Positions 11,817 to 22,888 are shown, numbered from the stretch's first letter. The stretch: 64,000 bases of DNA from Meconema thalassinum (GCA_946902985.2 OX336388.2:1211022609-1211086608); one strand, 5' to 3'. A program made the numbers and translations. The notes: generated by a model not told the origin, from the sequence alone.

Positions 11817-12030
11817 CAAGATGTTCAGTAAAGAACATATAGCCTACTTTCTCCAAAATGTATGAGTATAGTTATAACTCGTTGTTATTATCAAAGAGTA
11901 TAATAGAACTATTCTTTGTTGAAGGCCATAGAAACGATTTACCTCTACCAAACGCCACAATCTAGATAAAAACTGCTACCATCATTGAAGAAAGAAAGAT
12001 AAGAAGTATCTCAAGAATGTTATGGATCTG
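11817..12030 (+). mobile_element. 5' end of a Helitron-like element (HLE-G type)
   Basis: CAAGATGTTCAGTAAAGAAC then ATAGCCTACTTTCTCC match the 5' ends of HLE-G at 30.32 and 38.88 kb for about 70 bp and then diverge. The 3' half of an HLE-G lies at 15.55-16.50 kb in the same orientation. The two may be ends of one element filled with later insertions; this is not proven. Confidence 0.45.
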
Positions 12031-12044
12031 GAGACATAATCGAC

Positions 12045-13235
12045 CGGACTGGCTGCGTGGCTCGGCGGTAACGTTCTCGCTTGCTGGGCCCTATAAGAGC
12101 ATCCAGCGTTTAGAAAAGACTGTGGGTCTTATGGGCTTTTACTTTTAACGGAAATCCCCCTAAACTGGTATTGTTGCCTCACCTTTTATCATGAAGGAAC
12201 TCTGAACATATATATTTTTCGTCATAATAGATTCCTACAATTATCTGCCAATTGATTACCTTTGTTATTGCATACAAGTATCGCTTATATTACGTCTTAG
12301 TAATTAAAAATTTATCGAGATTAGCACGCTGGAAAGAAGAGCATCGTCCTGTGCTGCATGCTCGTCCGAAGTGGAGCACGTGCTCAGTTCCGCTGGCAAC
12401 ATAAGTTCTGAAGCACTATACGTCATTGGTGTTACTGTTGTGTGTCTGTTTTATTTTCTGTTCGATCGAATCATGGCTGCCGACAGTTGGGTTCCAACCC
12501 ACTATCTCCCGAATGCAAGCTCACAGCTGCGCGCCCCTAACCGCACGGCTAACTCACTACAATATTACAAATATTAATCTAAACCAAACAACAAGAATAA
12601 AATTGAAAGAAACTAAATTACAGCCTAACTAATAACTAAAGAGGTGATGATCAACAGTATTGCTGACATAACAATTGTTAACATCGTCTGCATACATCCG
12701 AGAAGGAAGGAAGGATTGTGCTCTCGACATCTGTCAATCAGAAATGCGTCATATCACATCGAAATGAATGTCGGTATTGGTTCTCTTCGCATACAGTATC
12801 CTTAATACTGGTCCAATCCGTTAACACCTGCAAAACTGCTCCTTCATGGGCGTGTTCTATTTCAGGTAGCTGCTGGGGTTGTGGTTGTCTCGCTAACTTA
12901 TGAAAGCGCAGTACTCGAAGCGGGTGAACATAACGTATGACGTCAGCGCTACCTCAGCTTAGAGTTAGCAACACTGTCGCCATAAGGCTCCACAGTCTTT
13001 TCTAAACGCTGGATGCTCTATAGGTTGCAGGTTCGTATCCTGGCGCAGTCAGCTGGCATTTGAGGGTGCACAAATGCGAGGGAGCCGTGTCAGTACATTT
13101 ACTGGCACGTTAAAGATCCCCTTCGGGCCAAAATTCCGGCACCCCGGTGTCTCTAAAAGCAGCAGTAGTTAAAAGGGATGTAAAACCAATAACATTATTA
13201 TTATTATTATTATTGTTTTAATGTGCTAAACGGTT
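12045..13235 (+). mobile_element. SINE-H, split by a TIR element
   Basis: The head half at 12045-12095 has an A-box-like GGCTGCGTGGCTCGGCGG. The other half resumes at 13020 with a B-box-like GGTTGCAGGTTCGTATCCTGG and continues with GCACGTTAAAGATCCCCTTC and GGATGTAAAACCAATAAC, ending in (ATT)n at 13194-13216. Rejoining the halves in order gives an ordinary tRNA-headed SINE with an ATT tail, so the insertion is younger than the SINE. Confidence 0.65.
12096..13019. mobile_element. 924-bp TIR element without transposase
   Basis: Perfect 30-bp terminal inverted repeats (12096-12125 and 12990-13019, starting AGAGCATCCAGCG), with imperfect extension inward to about 40 bp. Flanking bases are CTATA on the left and ATAGG on the right, so the target duplication is short (TA, ATA or CTATA depending on where the end is set). 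No transposase-like ORF is present. An internal segment at 12470-12555 looks like a reversed tRNA-headed SINE piece (GGGTTCCAACCC). Superfamily unknown. Confidence 0.7.
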
Positions 13236-13339
13236 CCAGGCTAGTGTTCAGAAGTAAAGGGGGAGTTTTAGTCGGTAGTCTGCTACTCAGCAGCAGGAGC
13301 CCGACACTCTGTGCGTAAATGCATTTCTTGCCCTAAAAA

Positions 13340-13360
13340 AAAATAAAAAAAATATATATA

Positions 13361-13396
<36 letters not shown>
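13340..13396 (+). repeat. A-rich and (ATT)n microsatellite
   Basis: An AAAAATAAAAAA run, a short TATATA run, then about ten ATT units. Confidence 0.9.
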
Positions 13397-13489
13397 ATAT
13401 ACGACCTGCCGTGGGCAACATCCAACTTTGAGTTGAGGCATGTCTTTACACGTCTGGTTGTGCAGGGCTTTCACAACCCTAATTGAAAA

Positions 13490-13635
13490 AAAGGAAGGAA
13501 GATTGTAGTTTTACGTGGCCGTGAATCTTGTGATTATGAGCCACGGGACCTCCTTTTTACGTGGAATCCGAACCACAGGACATGGCATTTCACTTCAAAA
13601 ATCTCACATGCATTGACCGGGAATCGAAAACCCTA
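13490..13635 (-). mobile_element. SINE-A copy
   Basis: Reverse complement of the SINE-A body: ATTATGAGCCACGGGACCTC, then CCACAGGACATGGCATTTCAC, then a B-box remnant (GACCGGGAATCGAAAACC on the plus strand). The head is shortened. Confidence 0.65.
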
Positions 13636-14164
13636 ATTGAATTAACAAATCTTTCCATGACCCTACAGAGACGTGTGTATACAAACTATGTGGATATTTT
13701 CGATTGCTATTTGCCTGAAATAAAAGTAGTAATTAATACCTGAACTAACACCAACGGCTTGAACTCAGTTACTATGTGAAATCGTTTTGTTCTTTACTTC
13801 AAATAACATTTTCAAGTAACGCAAAATAGGCTGTTGCAAACCCTTTAAAATAAAAAGTAAAAATGTATCGTAGTATCATCTTGTCATTCTTCAAATTCGA
13901 TGCGCATAGAATGCCAATGGTATATTAATCAATGGAGCCCCACGTAGACTAGTCGTGACTTCTAGTGGTGAAATATCGAACAATATAATCCTAACAGAGC
14001 GAGTGCATTCTAGCGGCCAGAATAAGAAACTTTTCAATAAAATCTGGAAGTTAATAAGTATGTCGGCGTACAGTTACCTTTTTGGCAGCTAGATGTCTCG
14101 AGTAAATCTGCTGGCGAATTATATTCTAATTAAATATATATTTTACACCATAATATGCACAATA

Positions 14165-15541
14165 CAGGGTTTCCATAAAAGAACTCCGGGGTTTTAAAAA
14201 TTCATATCTTAATAACTGTAGAAGATAGCAACATGTAGTTAATTTCTCTGTGACGAGTAACTCATCAAGTTTTACTCATACCAATCGGGAATATTTTCTT
14301 CACCAGTTGGCAGCGCTGCGGAGCGTTGGCCTTGAAAAACGTAGCGGCAGTCAGTGCTGTCTGGATTGCCGCGCTATGGTGACGCCGCAACAAAAGGCTC
14401 AATGCGTTATTTGGCTAATAGAAACTAATTCTGTTGTTACGGTACAAAGAAACTTTCGACGTAATTATGGTGTTGACCCGCCTACGGATAAAACCATTCG
14501 CCAATGGTTAAGTGCTTTCAAACAAACAGGAAGTGTTTTAAAACAAAAGTCGCCGGGTAGGCCGCGTGTGTCACAGAAGAATGTGGACAGAATCCGAGCT
14601 TCATGCCTTCGAAGCCCTAAGAAATCACTGACAAGACGCAGTCTGGAGTTGGGGTTACCAAGATCAACAGTTCATAAGGTAGTTCATAAAAGGCTTCGTT
14701 TAACTGCTTACAAAATTCAACTGTTACACCATATTAAACCGGCAGACAAGATTAAGAGATTAGACTTTTCTGTTTCCATGCTAAACGAAATCGATGAAAA
14801 TAACGATTTTTTAAAAAATGTTATTTTTAGTGATGAAGCGACTTTTCATGTGAACGGGTCTGTAAACAGACATAATTGCAGAATTTGGGGATCAGAGCCG
14901 CCCCATGAGTTCATAGAGTATGAACGTGACACGCCAAAAGTGAATGTTTGGTGTGGTCTTATGCATGATAGAGTAATAGGTCCCTTCATTTTTGTTGAAA
15001 GAAATATCAATGGTGATGTCTATTGTGACATGTTAGAGGAATATGTTTTTCCTCAGTTGGATGACATTGAGGCTGAGAAGGGTTTAGTCCACTTCCAACA
15101 AGATGGGGCACCGCCACACTTCAGTTTGCGTGTGCGTGAGGCACTTGATGCTCGACTCGGCAACAGATGGATTGGAAGGGAAGGACCTATCCCATGGCCT
15201 CCAAGGAGCCCTGATATGACTCCGTTGGACTTTTTCTTCTGGGGACATATCAAGAATCTTGTGTATGCGGAGAAAATTCATGATGTTGGCCATCTCAGGG
15301 AACGAATAATCAATTGTGTGGCAACCGTCCCCCCAGACATGCTGGCCAGGACATGGGAGGAGGTGGAATACCGTTACGATGTGTGCCGTGCCACTAACGG
15401 GGCTCATATTGAACTTGATTAAATTGTTAAAAAAACTTGAAAATGCAACCTTTCCAATCATGTATTAAACATTAATATAACTTTTTTACTTCATTACAAT
15501 ATTTTGCCTCAAAACCCCGGAGTTCTTTTATAGACACCCTG
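14165..15541 (+). mobile_element. DD41D mariner element, apparently complete
   Basis: 1,377 bp with 31-bp terminal inverted repeats that differ at two positions (shared core AAAAGAACTCCGGGG), flanked by TA at 14163-14164 and 15542-15543. It holds one uninterrupted transposase frame with short UTR-like ends. It lies inside an older HLE-G element, so it arrived later. Intact ends, target duplication and frame together suggest recent mobility. Confidence 0.85.
14250..15422 (+). CDS. mariner-type transposase, DD41D
   Basis: It cuts and rejoins its own element ends in a Tc1/mariner cut-and-paste reaction, acting in the nucleus. The frame is 390 codons from 14250, but the second ATG at 14376 (residue 43) begins MVTPQQKAQ, the usual start for this family, giving 348 residues; I prefer it. 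Residues 43-165 carry two helix-turn-helix-like segments joined by the linker SPGRPR (101-106). Catalytic acidic residues are visible at D195 (FSDEA), D285 (FQQDGAPPH) and D327 (SPDMTPLD). The second and third are separated by 41 residues, the spacing of the DD41D (rosa-like) group. No stop or frameshift is present. The element's own ends are the likely binding sites. Confidence 0.85.
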   Translation: MTSNSSSFTHTNREYFLHQLAALRSVGLEKRSGSQCCLDCRAMVTPQQKAQCVIWLIETNSVVTVQRNFRRNYGVDPPTDKTIRQWLSAFKQTGSVLKQKSPGRPRVSQKNVDRIRASCLRSPKKSLTRRSLELGLPRSTVHKVVHKRLRLTAYKIQLLHHIKPADKIKRLDFSVSMLNEIDENNDFLKNVIFSDEATFHVNGSVNRHNCRIWGSEPPHEFIEYERDTPKVNVWCGLMHDRVIGPFIFVERNINGDVYCDMLEEYVFPQLDDIEAEKGLVHFQQDGAPPHFSLRVREALDARLGNRWIGREGPIPWPPRSPDMTPLDFFFWGHIKNLVYAEKIHDVGHLRERIINCVATVPPDMLARTWEEVEYRYDVCRATNGAHIELD

Positions 15542-15607
15542 TATAACGCTTAATTTTAAAACATCTGAGTCATTACAAAACAATAAACATATAACATTTC
15601 AAGCAAA

Positions 15608-15688
15608 AATTCTAGCTCTGATAGGGTTTGATCCATAGGCAGTTGAGCGATAGGCTAACGCTCTACCACTGAGCTAATTGTGTCAACG
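15608..15688 (-). promoter_or_regulatory. tRNA-like pol III unit in HLE-G3
   Basis: On the minus strand an A-box (TAGCTCAGTGG) and B-box (GGATCAAACCC) lie in tRNA spacing and are followed by a run of T residues. Equivalent blocks occur at the same place in HLE-G1 and G2. The arms do not form a convincing tRNA, so this is a tRNA-derived promoter-like segment, not a tRNA gene. Confidence 0.5.
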
Positions 15689-16372
15689 AATACCGTTCTA
15701 TATAAAATGACTTACATAGAACTTGTTAGCAAATAATGATTTATACTAAACGATTTCATCACTGGAGTATATTATTTATATATAAAGCATTTCATACAAA
15801 GTTTATTTATTTTGTATCAGTACGCTATATTGCATTCAATACTCAAATTAGTGAAATATAAGTCAGGCACAAGATATCCGCTGCCATCTTGTCTTATTAC
15901 TGAATCAGCTCAGCATTTTAAAATCACGTCTGCACTATAGTATTACAAAATAAACTTTTAATTTCGAACGTGCCTCTTCCTTTAGAACAGTTAAAACGAT
16001 TCTCGGCTCGATAATCGGAACTGGTGGGTCCCATGATATGGATTATAAAGTTTGCATAATTCGCACGGCCGCCATCCTGAAATGGTATGGCGGACGACCT
16101 TGTAGTTTGGTCACAAGACGCATCCTATACGAAGGTATGTTGTTACCAAATTTGGTAGAGATCGGATGATTTGGTTAGTCGTTATTTGATTTTACGTTTT
16201 GAACGTTTGAGTGGCCGCCATTCAGTTTTAGTAAAGATGGCGGCGATATAAAACATGACACTGAGGTGTCCTTTGCTAGTGCTACCTTTGTACCAAATTT
16301 CGTTCAATTCGCATTCACCGTGTTCGAATTGATAGGGGGGGGACAGACATTCAGAGTACACACACTCTCTCA

Positions 16373-16437
16373 CACACACACACAGAGACACACACACACA
16401 GACTCACACACACATACACACACACAGACAGACACAC
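16373..16437 (+). repeat. (CA)n microsatellite inside HLE-G3
   Basis: Interrupted CA run with AGACAGACACAC units, in front of the element's 3' stem-loop. Confidence 0.9.
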
Positions 16438-16540
16438 TTTTTTCGCCCTGTGTTGATCTCATAAGTCTACTTTCATTTTTTGCAAAAATCGAAAGTAGGC
16501 TAAAAATGGCTTCGGATACTTCAATATGGCTCTATTAATT

Positions 16541-16820
16541 CTGGTCTGAAGGCAGGAAAAATCTTCACTCAGCCTCGTGAACCCATTTCAGCCATCTAAG
16601 AAGTGGTTTGACTAAGATTTACCACTTCCACTACAGGAAAATGCCTAGATGGTTCATAACTTAAGATTACAGCCACCTCCTCTCCAACCTTAACCCCGAT
16701 ATAATGCAAATACACACACTAGAACAGCCATCACAATGATACAGGTTATAAGACAAATTTTATCCACACCCAAGTACACGGGACTACACGATTACGATGT
16801 GACTAAGCACTTAAATGTAT
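16541..16820 (+). mobile_element. SINE-K copy, decayed
   Basis: Retains CTCAGCCTCGTGA, the CCACTTCCACTACAGG-AAATGCC module and ACACACTAGAACAGCCATCA. The tail has GTACACGGGACTACACGAT. The head is missing or too diverged to see. Confidence 0.55.
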
Positions 16821-17094
16821 CAATATAATCATCATCATCAACAACAGCAACAAGAACAGCAACAAAACAATGAGCAGCTATTAACGGTTACTGTAACAGT
16901 CCGCCTGACGAAGCTGCTACCTTGTAACAAAACTAGTGGTGGGAACTTCAGCAAGATTTTTACTGACGTGGTCTATCGAGGATGTTAGTGTACATGAACT
17001 GTATCACCACGAAAGTGTTAGAGATATTTTTAAAAACTATGCGGTGTCGCCAACAATACGACCTTTCCACATTCGAAATTAGAGAGTAGATAGA

Positions 17095-17115
17095 GTAAAT
17101 GGTCCCAACTCAAAA
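17095..17115 (+). mobile_element. Possible SINE-J 3' terminus
   Basis: GAGGCCATACGATTATTATT matches the last bases of SINE-J (45.8 kb). Only about 20 bp match, so this is tentative. It joins tail-to-tail with the LINE-S copy that follows. Confidence 0.35.
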
Positions 17116-17762
17116 GTAGTTGAGGCCATACGATTATTATTATCATTCTCTTGTTTCTTCGTTATCCCCATTCATAGAGCACGTTGGAACTTGTTAGTAG
17201 GCTTGATGACTTGTGCCTTCTTCTTCTCCCAAGATCTCTTCATGAACTCACTGTGTTGCCTCTTGCGTTCTTCTGAGCATCTTGTGCCAGTCGTACTGAT
17301 ATGTTTCACCCTAAATGTGTGCTTATTTACAGAAGTTCTGGAAATTTCTCGGCTTTTCATTATGTTCTCTCCAATGTTAATTTCATTCAGGTCCCCCGTT
17401 ATTTTCTCCAGTAATTCATCCTCGAATTTTTATATCAATTATATTGAATAATCTTTTTGTTAGTCTATTGATGTTCATCCTATATGGGCCCAAATAATTA
17501 CAACCGTCTCCTGCGTACAGTGTTTGTGAAACTGTCTGTGAGACTATAGAGATCTGCAGATCGTCTCTTGATCCAAATTCCATTCTCTTGTGTAGGGACG
17601 AATATTCTTTTAAGAATGTTGCGTTCTTGCTTTTCAATGTCCGAAAGTTTTGAATTTCCTCCTAAGGTTATTGTTCCTGAGGCATATAGAGCTTCTGGGA
17701 GGACAACGGTTTTGAAATGCCTCAATTTTAGCTTTCGTGACGTCACTCTTTCATTGTGGTGA
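17116..17762 (-). pseudogene. LINE-S 3' end, 5'-truncated
   Basis: Minus-strand frames at 17498-17746 and 17172-17360, with a frameshift between them, encode the C-terminal region of a non-LTR retrotransposon. Motifs include LRHFKTVVLPEALYASGT, INRLTKRLFN and a basic end EERKRQHSEFMKRSWEKKK. The same order occurs in the copies at 27.3, 33.8, 44.5 and 59.2 kb. The 5' truncation near 17762 abuts an ATT array. No reverse-transcriptase core is present. Confidence 0.7.
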
Positions 17763-17770
17763 TACCACGT

Positions 17771-17779
17771 TATTATTAC

Positions 17780-17811
<32 letters not shown>
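17771..17811 (+). repeat. (ATT)n microsatellite
   Basis: About 13 ATT units with one interruption, next to the 5' truncation point of LINE-S. Confidence 0.9.
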
Positions 17812-17812
<1 letters not shown>

Positions 17813-17815
17813 TAA

Positions 17816-18645
17816 GATAGGGAGAGAATGCAGACATTCTACAACGGATCAGTGTTCGAGTATATCTGATGGATACATGTTTAGAGTGTGACTGTGTAGG
17901 CTATTCTTCCCACAGCTTCTCACTACCAAACAATGCCAATCGAAGCTCCGTAATGCAGGAGGTCAGGTTATCTGCAGATGTGTTTAAGATATGTGAAGCA
18001 CGTGACCCAGATAGCGAGGTTTGGTCGTGACATGTCGATTTGTCTCGCCATTACACCGCACCGGTCCACTCCCCCCTCACCCTTTCTCCAGTCCAAGCCA
18101 CTTAATGCTCCTTTTGACGAATGATCGCTTCCCTAGGAAATGTGAGAAGGCGGAACTTTTTAAGATATTCGCTTGTAAACCGAGTTCTTACTTCTCTGTA
18201 ATCTATCACAGGAGCATCTCCTGCCTCTGGGAGAAAGTTAGCGTATGTAACTCGAGACGCGGCTTTTAGAGAGAGTTTTATGCTGGCTCCCTCTGTTAAA
18301 TGTGGATGCTTATATAAACTGAAATTGATCATAAAAATAGATTATAACCGTGATTTACATTACGTGGTTGCCTCTCAGCTTCGTGAATATAAGATTAGGT
18401 CCTTAACTAACTTGCAAGATATTTATCAGCAATATCACGTGACCATTTCAATATTATCTTTGTTTCTAAAGGTTCAATTTTTACTCATAGTTCTCCTTGC
18501 AGGTACTACATTTATATCAGACGAACTTTGCCAGTGTCGTCAACAATATAATCTGGGCATCGAAATCTACCCACATAAAATAAGACAATACATAATTTAC
18601 ATATTCCCTACAACTCTGTTTCAAATGTGGACTTGGAAAGTATGC
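17816..18645. other. No recognised feature
   Basis: Contains a 123-codon chance-looking ORF (18280-18651) with no motif I recognise and no support on either side. Confidence 0.4.
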
Positions 18646-18722
18646 ACCTAAATGAGAAGTTTCCCCAGTTTTGAACCTTTGATTTCGGCTATACCACTGA
18701 ACCACATTTAAAGATTTAGATA
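18646..18722 (-). mobile_element. tRNA-headed SINE remnant
   Basis: Minus strand: TGTGGTTCAGTGGTATAGCC (A-box-like) and AAAGGTTCAAAACTGG (B-box-like). Only the head is visible. Confidence 0.4.
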
Positions 18723-19210
18723 TTCATTTGGCGCAGAATTTAACCCTCTTTAATATTGAACTGTTTAATATTTTCCGTCCGACGTACCGTTTTCGAGCTA
18801 AAAGCAGAAACCTGATAAAAGAGGGAAAATTTCAAGGTTACTTGGGTCCCAAAAGTTATGCACACCTCTTGGGAAGGTGCAAACTCGGATTAAACGTATT
18901 TAGGACCAAACGAAGGTATTAAAACGATTTCCAGCTTTCTGGATATTAATTCCTCGAAAAATTCTAATTTGACTGGGCAATAAGGGAAAATACATAAAAT
19001 ACGTTCGCAAAAAATGCCATAACATTTAATAACTACAGTTCTTAACACCCGGGGGTTGGGTGGGGGTGGGTAGGTAAAGCGAACACCCAGAATAAATACC
19101 TCTCTCCCTCCCTTCTTTTTTGAAAAACGTAAAAATATTAAATATTTTAGCACAAATATAATGTGACATGAAAATGACCATGTTAGCACTGTTCCTTATA
19201 GACGAAGTAT
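18723..19210. other. No recognised feature
   Basis: Low-complexity patches (GGGTTGGGTGGGGGTGGG near 19050) but no gene or known repeat. Confidence 0.4.
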
Positions 19211-19212
19211 AA

Positions 19213-19510
19213 TAGTGTAAGTTCTGTAGATTAAAAACCTAAAGTCAATTTTAATTTGTACCTTTTATTGTACTGGTTTCGATCACACTGTGGCCTTCTG
19301 CAGCGCAAATCATAATAGGAATATAAATCCAATGCGGTATCGACAGCTGGGAATATTTAATTTCAACGACTGAATTCCACAGTTTCTTCACAATTTTACA
19401 TGTTCTTACCCATACTGACAACTTCAATTCTAACCTAAAAGTCTTTATGTCTAACATCCACATAACTGTTCCTACTTCAAGCTGGTTCTATGTGAAGATT
19501 TATTTCTTTC
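19213..19510 (-). mobile_element. P repeat copy 1
   Basis: Minus strand: CTTCACATAGAACCAGC, GTAAAATTGTGAAGAAACTG, GCGCTGCAGAAGGCCAC, then GAAACCAGTACAATAAAAGG. Other copies are at 21.1, 52.9/54.4 and 54.6-55.2 kb. The GAAACC-GGTACAATAAAA end resembles pLTR-like ends of Penelope-type elements. No coding sequence is present. Confidence 0.5.
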
Positions 19511-19739
19511 GTAATTGACATTCTTTTTTACAGATCTTTTTTTTTTAATTTTAGAATATTACTTTAGTCTTTAGACGATTAATATATTAGAAATAGTTTT
19601 GAGAATAGTCTTTGTTTATGGTAAGCATTCTTTAATGTAGTCTAAGTCTTGCATTTCTAATCTTGTTATTAGGTAGATTTCATTAGAAAGCTAACTATTG
19701 CAATGGGTACCATGTTTCGACTTCCAGAAAATTTTGACA

Positions 19740-20300
19740 TATCTTCGCGTTTCACATCCCCCAAACCCCAAAACCACCGTCAGTTCAAAAGTTTATATAT
19801 AATTTATGTATATATGTATATATATCCGTTTCTTGTGGACACGATAACTGCAGTAATTTTGCACCAATCACTTTGAATTTCTTACATAATATGTATCCCT
19901 ATAAAATCTCGGTCGAGTTCGTTAATGGGAAAAATCGGTCGAAGGGGGTAAAAATGGGGGGCTTTTTTTTAAGTGAAATATCACTATAACTCTCATAATA
20001 TGTGAAATATCGAATCCCTTCAAAGTTCATATTATGTTTCGGATAAGTGCCAAAAATTTATATTTAAAAAGTTTTTTGATAGCACCAACCGTTGGCCAAT
20101 GGGGTGGAAAAAAGTGAGTTTTTCGGGAAACATTAATCATATCTCTCTTAATAGGCACAATATCAAAACCGTACAAAATGGACGATATTCCCCTAATAAT
20201 TACCTAAAACGTTTGTCTGAAAGAAATTTTGATACAACCCTCCATTACGCCAAGGGATGAGAAAAATGATTTCGGAATTAGAAGAAAATGCCAAGAGCCA
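19740..20300 (+). repeat. U repeat copy 1
   Basis: Blocks including TTTTGCACCAATCAC, CTCGGTCGAGTTCG, TAATGGGAAAAATCGG, TAATAGGCACAATATCAAAACC and CTTTCAGACAAACG-like sequence recur inverted at 22.6-24.05 kb. Element type unknown; no ORF. Confidence 0.5.
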
Positions 20301-20403
20301 TCAGAGGTTACCATGACAACGCTTCTAAATTGATGAGGGATGAGCTATCAGAGGTTGCCATGACAACGAGATCACATTCAATTTCCATCTGTCTATGTGG
20401 GAA

Positions 20404-20785
20404 GCGGCTTCGGTGACGTAGCCTAGCTGGTAGCATGCTGAACTTATATGCCCAAGGTCGCGGGTTCAAAGCCGGCCGAAGTCGTCGGATTTTCAAAGAG
20501 CGCTGAAAATCTCTCAGTATGCTTTCCTTCAGAGGGGAAGTCCAACGTTCGTTGCAAGTTACTGGTTGCGGTGGCATCTAGTAGCCAAGTTCACAGCTAG
20601 GTGTCGTTGACGGTATATTAGGGACTACTACTTGAAATTGACCGTCTGCAGTCCTTACCTGAATTACAGACTAATACAGCCATCACAATTAACACCGTTT
20701 ATCAGACAGATTCTACACACACCCAAAGTACACGGGGTTACATGACCGCGTTGTCGCAGCCCTAATTTGAGGAATCAACCAACAT
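20404..20785 (+). mobile_element. SINE-C copy
   Basis: tRNA-like head (GCTTCGGTGACGTAGCCTAG, B-box GGGTTCAAAGCCGGCC). The central part is shortened by about 90 bp relative to other copies. The shared tail ends at GAGGAATCAACCAAC. Confidence 0.7.
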
Positions 20786-21064
20786 CTCTGCGGGAGATAA
20801 AATTTGACGTGAAGAAGTAACAGACTGTTAGAGAGTTACACATCAGTTGCAAACCTTGCATAAGGACGGTGTGACCACAATTATAGCCTAAAAATGGACC
20901 CCAAATGACAAGAAGGTTACCGTCCCCGTAAGACAATAAAATGTTAAAAATATGCATTGTAAGACGAAAGAAAAGTTAATTGAGCTCCAATTACATTGTA
21001 AAATACTTTCTCGCAATAAATGAGGACTGATCCTTCTACGAAAACCTGCATATTTTGCCTATTA

Positions 21065-21215
21065 TAGCCTATCCCGTAGTTTGCCCGGTGAAATCTACCT
21101 CCGCCTTCCGGCGTGCCGAGAGGATTTTTATTTGCGCCAAAGAAGATTACAATGTGGCCGAAACTGGTACAATAAAAAGTACACATTAATATTGACTTAA
21201 GGTTTTGAATCTTCA
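21065..21215 (+). mobile_element. P repeat copy 2, 3' end
   Basis: GGCCGAAACTGGTACAATAA followed by AAGTACACATTAATATTGAC, as in the copy at 55.1 kb. Upstream, GAAATCTACCTCCGCCTTCC recurs inverted at about 22.49 kb. Confidence 0.5.
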
Positions 21216-21489
21216 GAACTTATTATTTTAGCACATTTAAACTGACCTTTATTTAGATTTTTATTTTCATAACCTACTTCATTTTGGACATTTTCTGCTT
21301 CTTTTGTCAAGATTTGCAGATCTATAGGCTTTGAAAATTCTTGGTAAAGTCTCTTTCTATCCAGTTTTTTTAGGTGATTTACTAAAACTACATGTGATTT
21401 TCCTCTGTTGTTACATTAGTGAGGTTAACTAGAATACTCCTATTGAACTTATTTCTACAGAAGACGCATACAGAGCAGAAATCGCGTAT

Positions 21490-21705
21490 TGGCCTAGTGG
21501 TGTTTCACTTCCTGTGGAAAACTACGGAAAACCACTTCCACTATAGTGGAGGTGGGAATCGAACCCATCTCTTCTCAGTTACACTTGACCAGATTGAGTA
21601 AACCCCGTTCCAGCCCTCAGATCAGGTTACATTTTTTGGCAGAGCCAGGAATCGAACCCGGGCCCTCACGGCGACAGCCAAGAATGCTAGCCACTACGTA
21701 GCGAG
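21490..21705 (-). mobile_element. SINE-K copy lacking its tail
   Basis: The minus strand starts with GTAGTGGCTAGCATTCTTGG, B-box GGGTTCGATTCCTGGC, then CTGAGGGCTGGAACGGG, the second GGGTTCGATTCCCACC block and TGGTTTTCCGTAG. It stops before the central module and tail. Confidence 0.6.
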
Positions 21706-22488
21706 GCGCACTGAGACCAAACAAGACGACTCACCGCGGATTTAACAAACAATATTCTTCGAAACTACTAGTCAATTGATTTTGGAGCAAGGTGTGTTGT
21801 GTTTCCTTTTCACTGGAGTGTCGAGCCTACGTATTTGGCTTAGTTTGTTGTACTGTGTCGGATTGTTAAGCTGTGTCCGGAAGCCATTCTGCCATGACCA
21901 AGCCTATTGTACCGATGATAAAACGTCGACAAAACAACCCAAAACACTGCAGATAACAGCATTAGTTCCGATCGTGAAAGTTTACAAAATTGTTTGGCAT
22001 ACTGTACCGGACACCCTGCAAATCCAAAAATAAAGATTCCACTTACAGATTATAACGCGTGGTGTGGAACGCAGGTGTTACGAAGTGAAATAGAATGCAA
22101 GATCTGACTCCGCGATTGCGTCTCCAGATTTCAGTAGTGGATGTATTGTATCACACCTCAGGCGATGAAATCTATCTTCTCTTTCACAGCGCATAGTCAA
22201 GTGAAATATCGACATTTCAATATATTACGAGCCATAAAATTACCGTTGGGTCGATCCGGCTTATTTGACTCGGCGTGTTTTTATCACAGCTGTGTCGGGC
22301 TCGGTAAAGTATCGGCTGCAAGCTCAGAGCTTGCTAATGGAAGATGTTGTTTGTTAATCGTCGTGGCTGTGTCAAAAACAAACCAATTATTTGTCAAAGA
22401 AAAGGTGTGATAGGAATATCCAAAAGCTCATTTATGTTCACCTTTGAAATTAAAAAAGAAAAACAAAAAGCTTCCTGACGGCCTCCCG
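21706..22488. other. No recognised feature
   Basis: ORFs of 85-89 codons with no recognisable motif. Confidence 0.4.
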
Positions 22489-22888
22489 GAAAGCGGAGGT
22501 AGATTTCTCTGGGGAAAAAAGGTGAATTCACTTAATTTGCCAATCGTTGTATACTTACAAAAGTTTCACATGTTAAGCATACAAGAAGCCTATCTCCTTA
22601 TAATTCCGAAAATATCTTGCTAATCACTTGGCGTAAGGGTGGATTATAAAAAAAAAAATCTTTCAGACCAAAGTTTTAGGTTATTTTAGAGGACAATATA
22701 GACTATTTAAAAAGGTTTTGATATTGTGCCTATTAAGGGGGGTATTTTATCTCTCAAAACTCTTCTTTTCCCACCCCTATGGGCAATACTTGGTGCTATC
22801 AACATACAAAGATACGTTTCTGACCCTTATTCGGAGAATATTACGAACTTTTAATTGATTCAATTTGTCACATACTAAGAAAGTTGTT

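Larger units (their letters stand above)
13900..16503 (+). mobile_element. HLE-G copy 3, 3' part, containing a mariner
   Basis: The 3' third (15990-16503) follows HLE-G1 and G2 step by step: GGAACTGGTGGGTCCCATG, ATGGCGG motifs, a G-run, a CA microsatellite, CTCATAAGTCTACTTTC and the GAAAGTAGGCTAA end. Upstream similarity (TCTAATTAAATATATATTTT, then a tRNA-like block) continues across the mariner, which sits in the ATGCACAATA|TAACGC stretch. The left limit is uncertain and may reach the 5' end at 11817. Confidence 0.55.

Noticed and set aside
15053..15461. Minus-strand ORFs of 66 and 125 codons
   Set aside because: They are shadows of the mariner transposase frame on the other strand.
11817..16503. 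A single 4.7-kb HLE-G element with all nested insertions
   Set aside because: The 5' end at 11817 and 3' part at 15.5-16.5 kb fit in orientation, but sequence between 11.9 and 13.9 kb does not match G1/G2 by eye, so I list them separately.
16266..16538. CA-repeat ORFs (HTHTHT-type) here and at 32.2 and 41.0 kb as proteins
   Set aside because: They are translations of the (CA)n microsatellites in HLE-G copies.
18280..18651. 123-codon ORF as a host gene
   Set aside because: No motif, no codon pattern, no flanking exon or promoter signal that I could defend.
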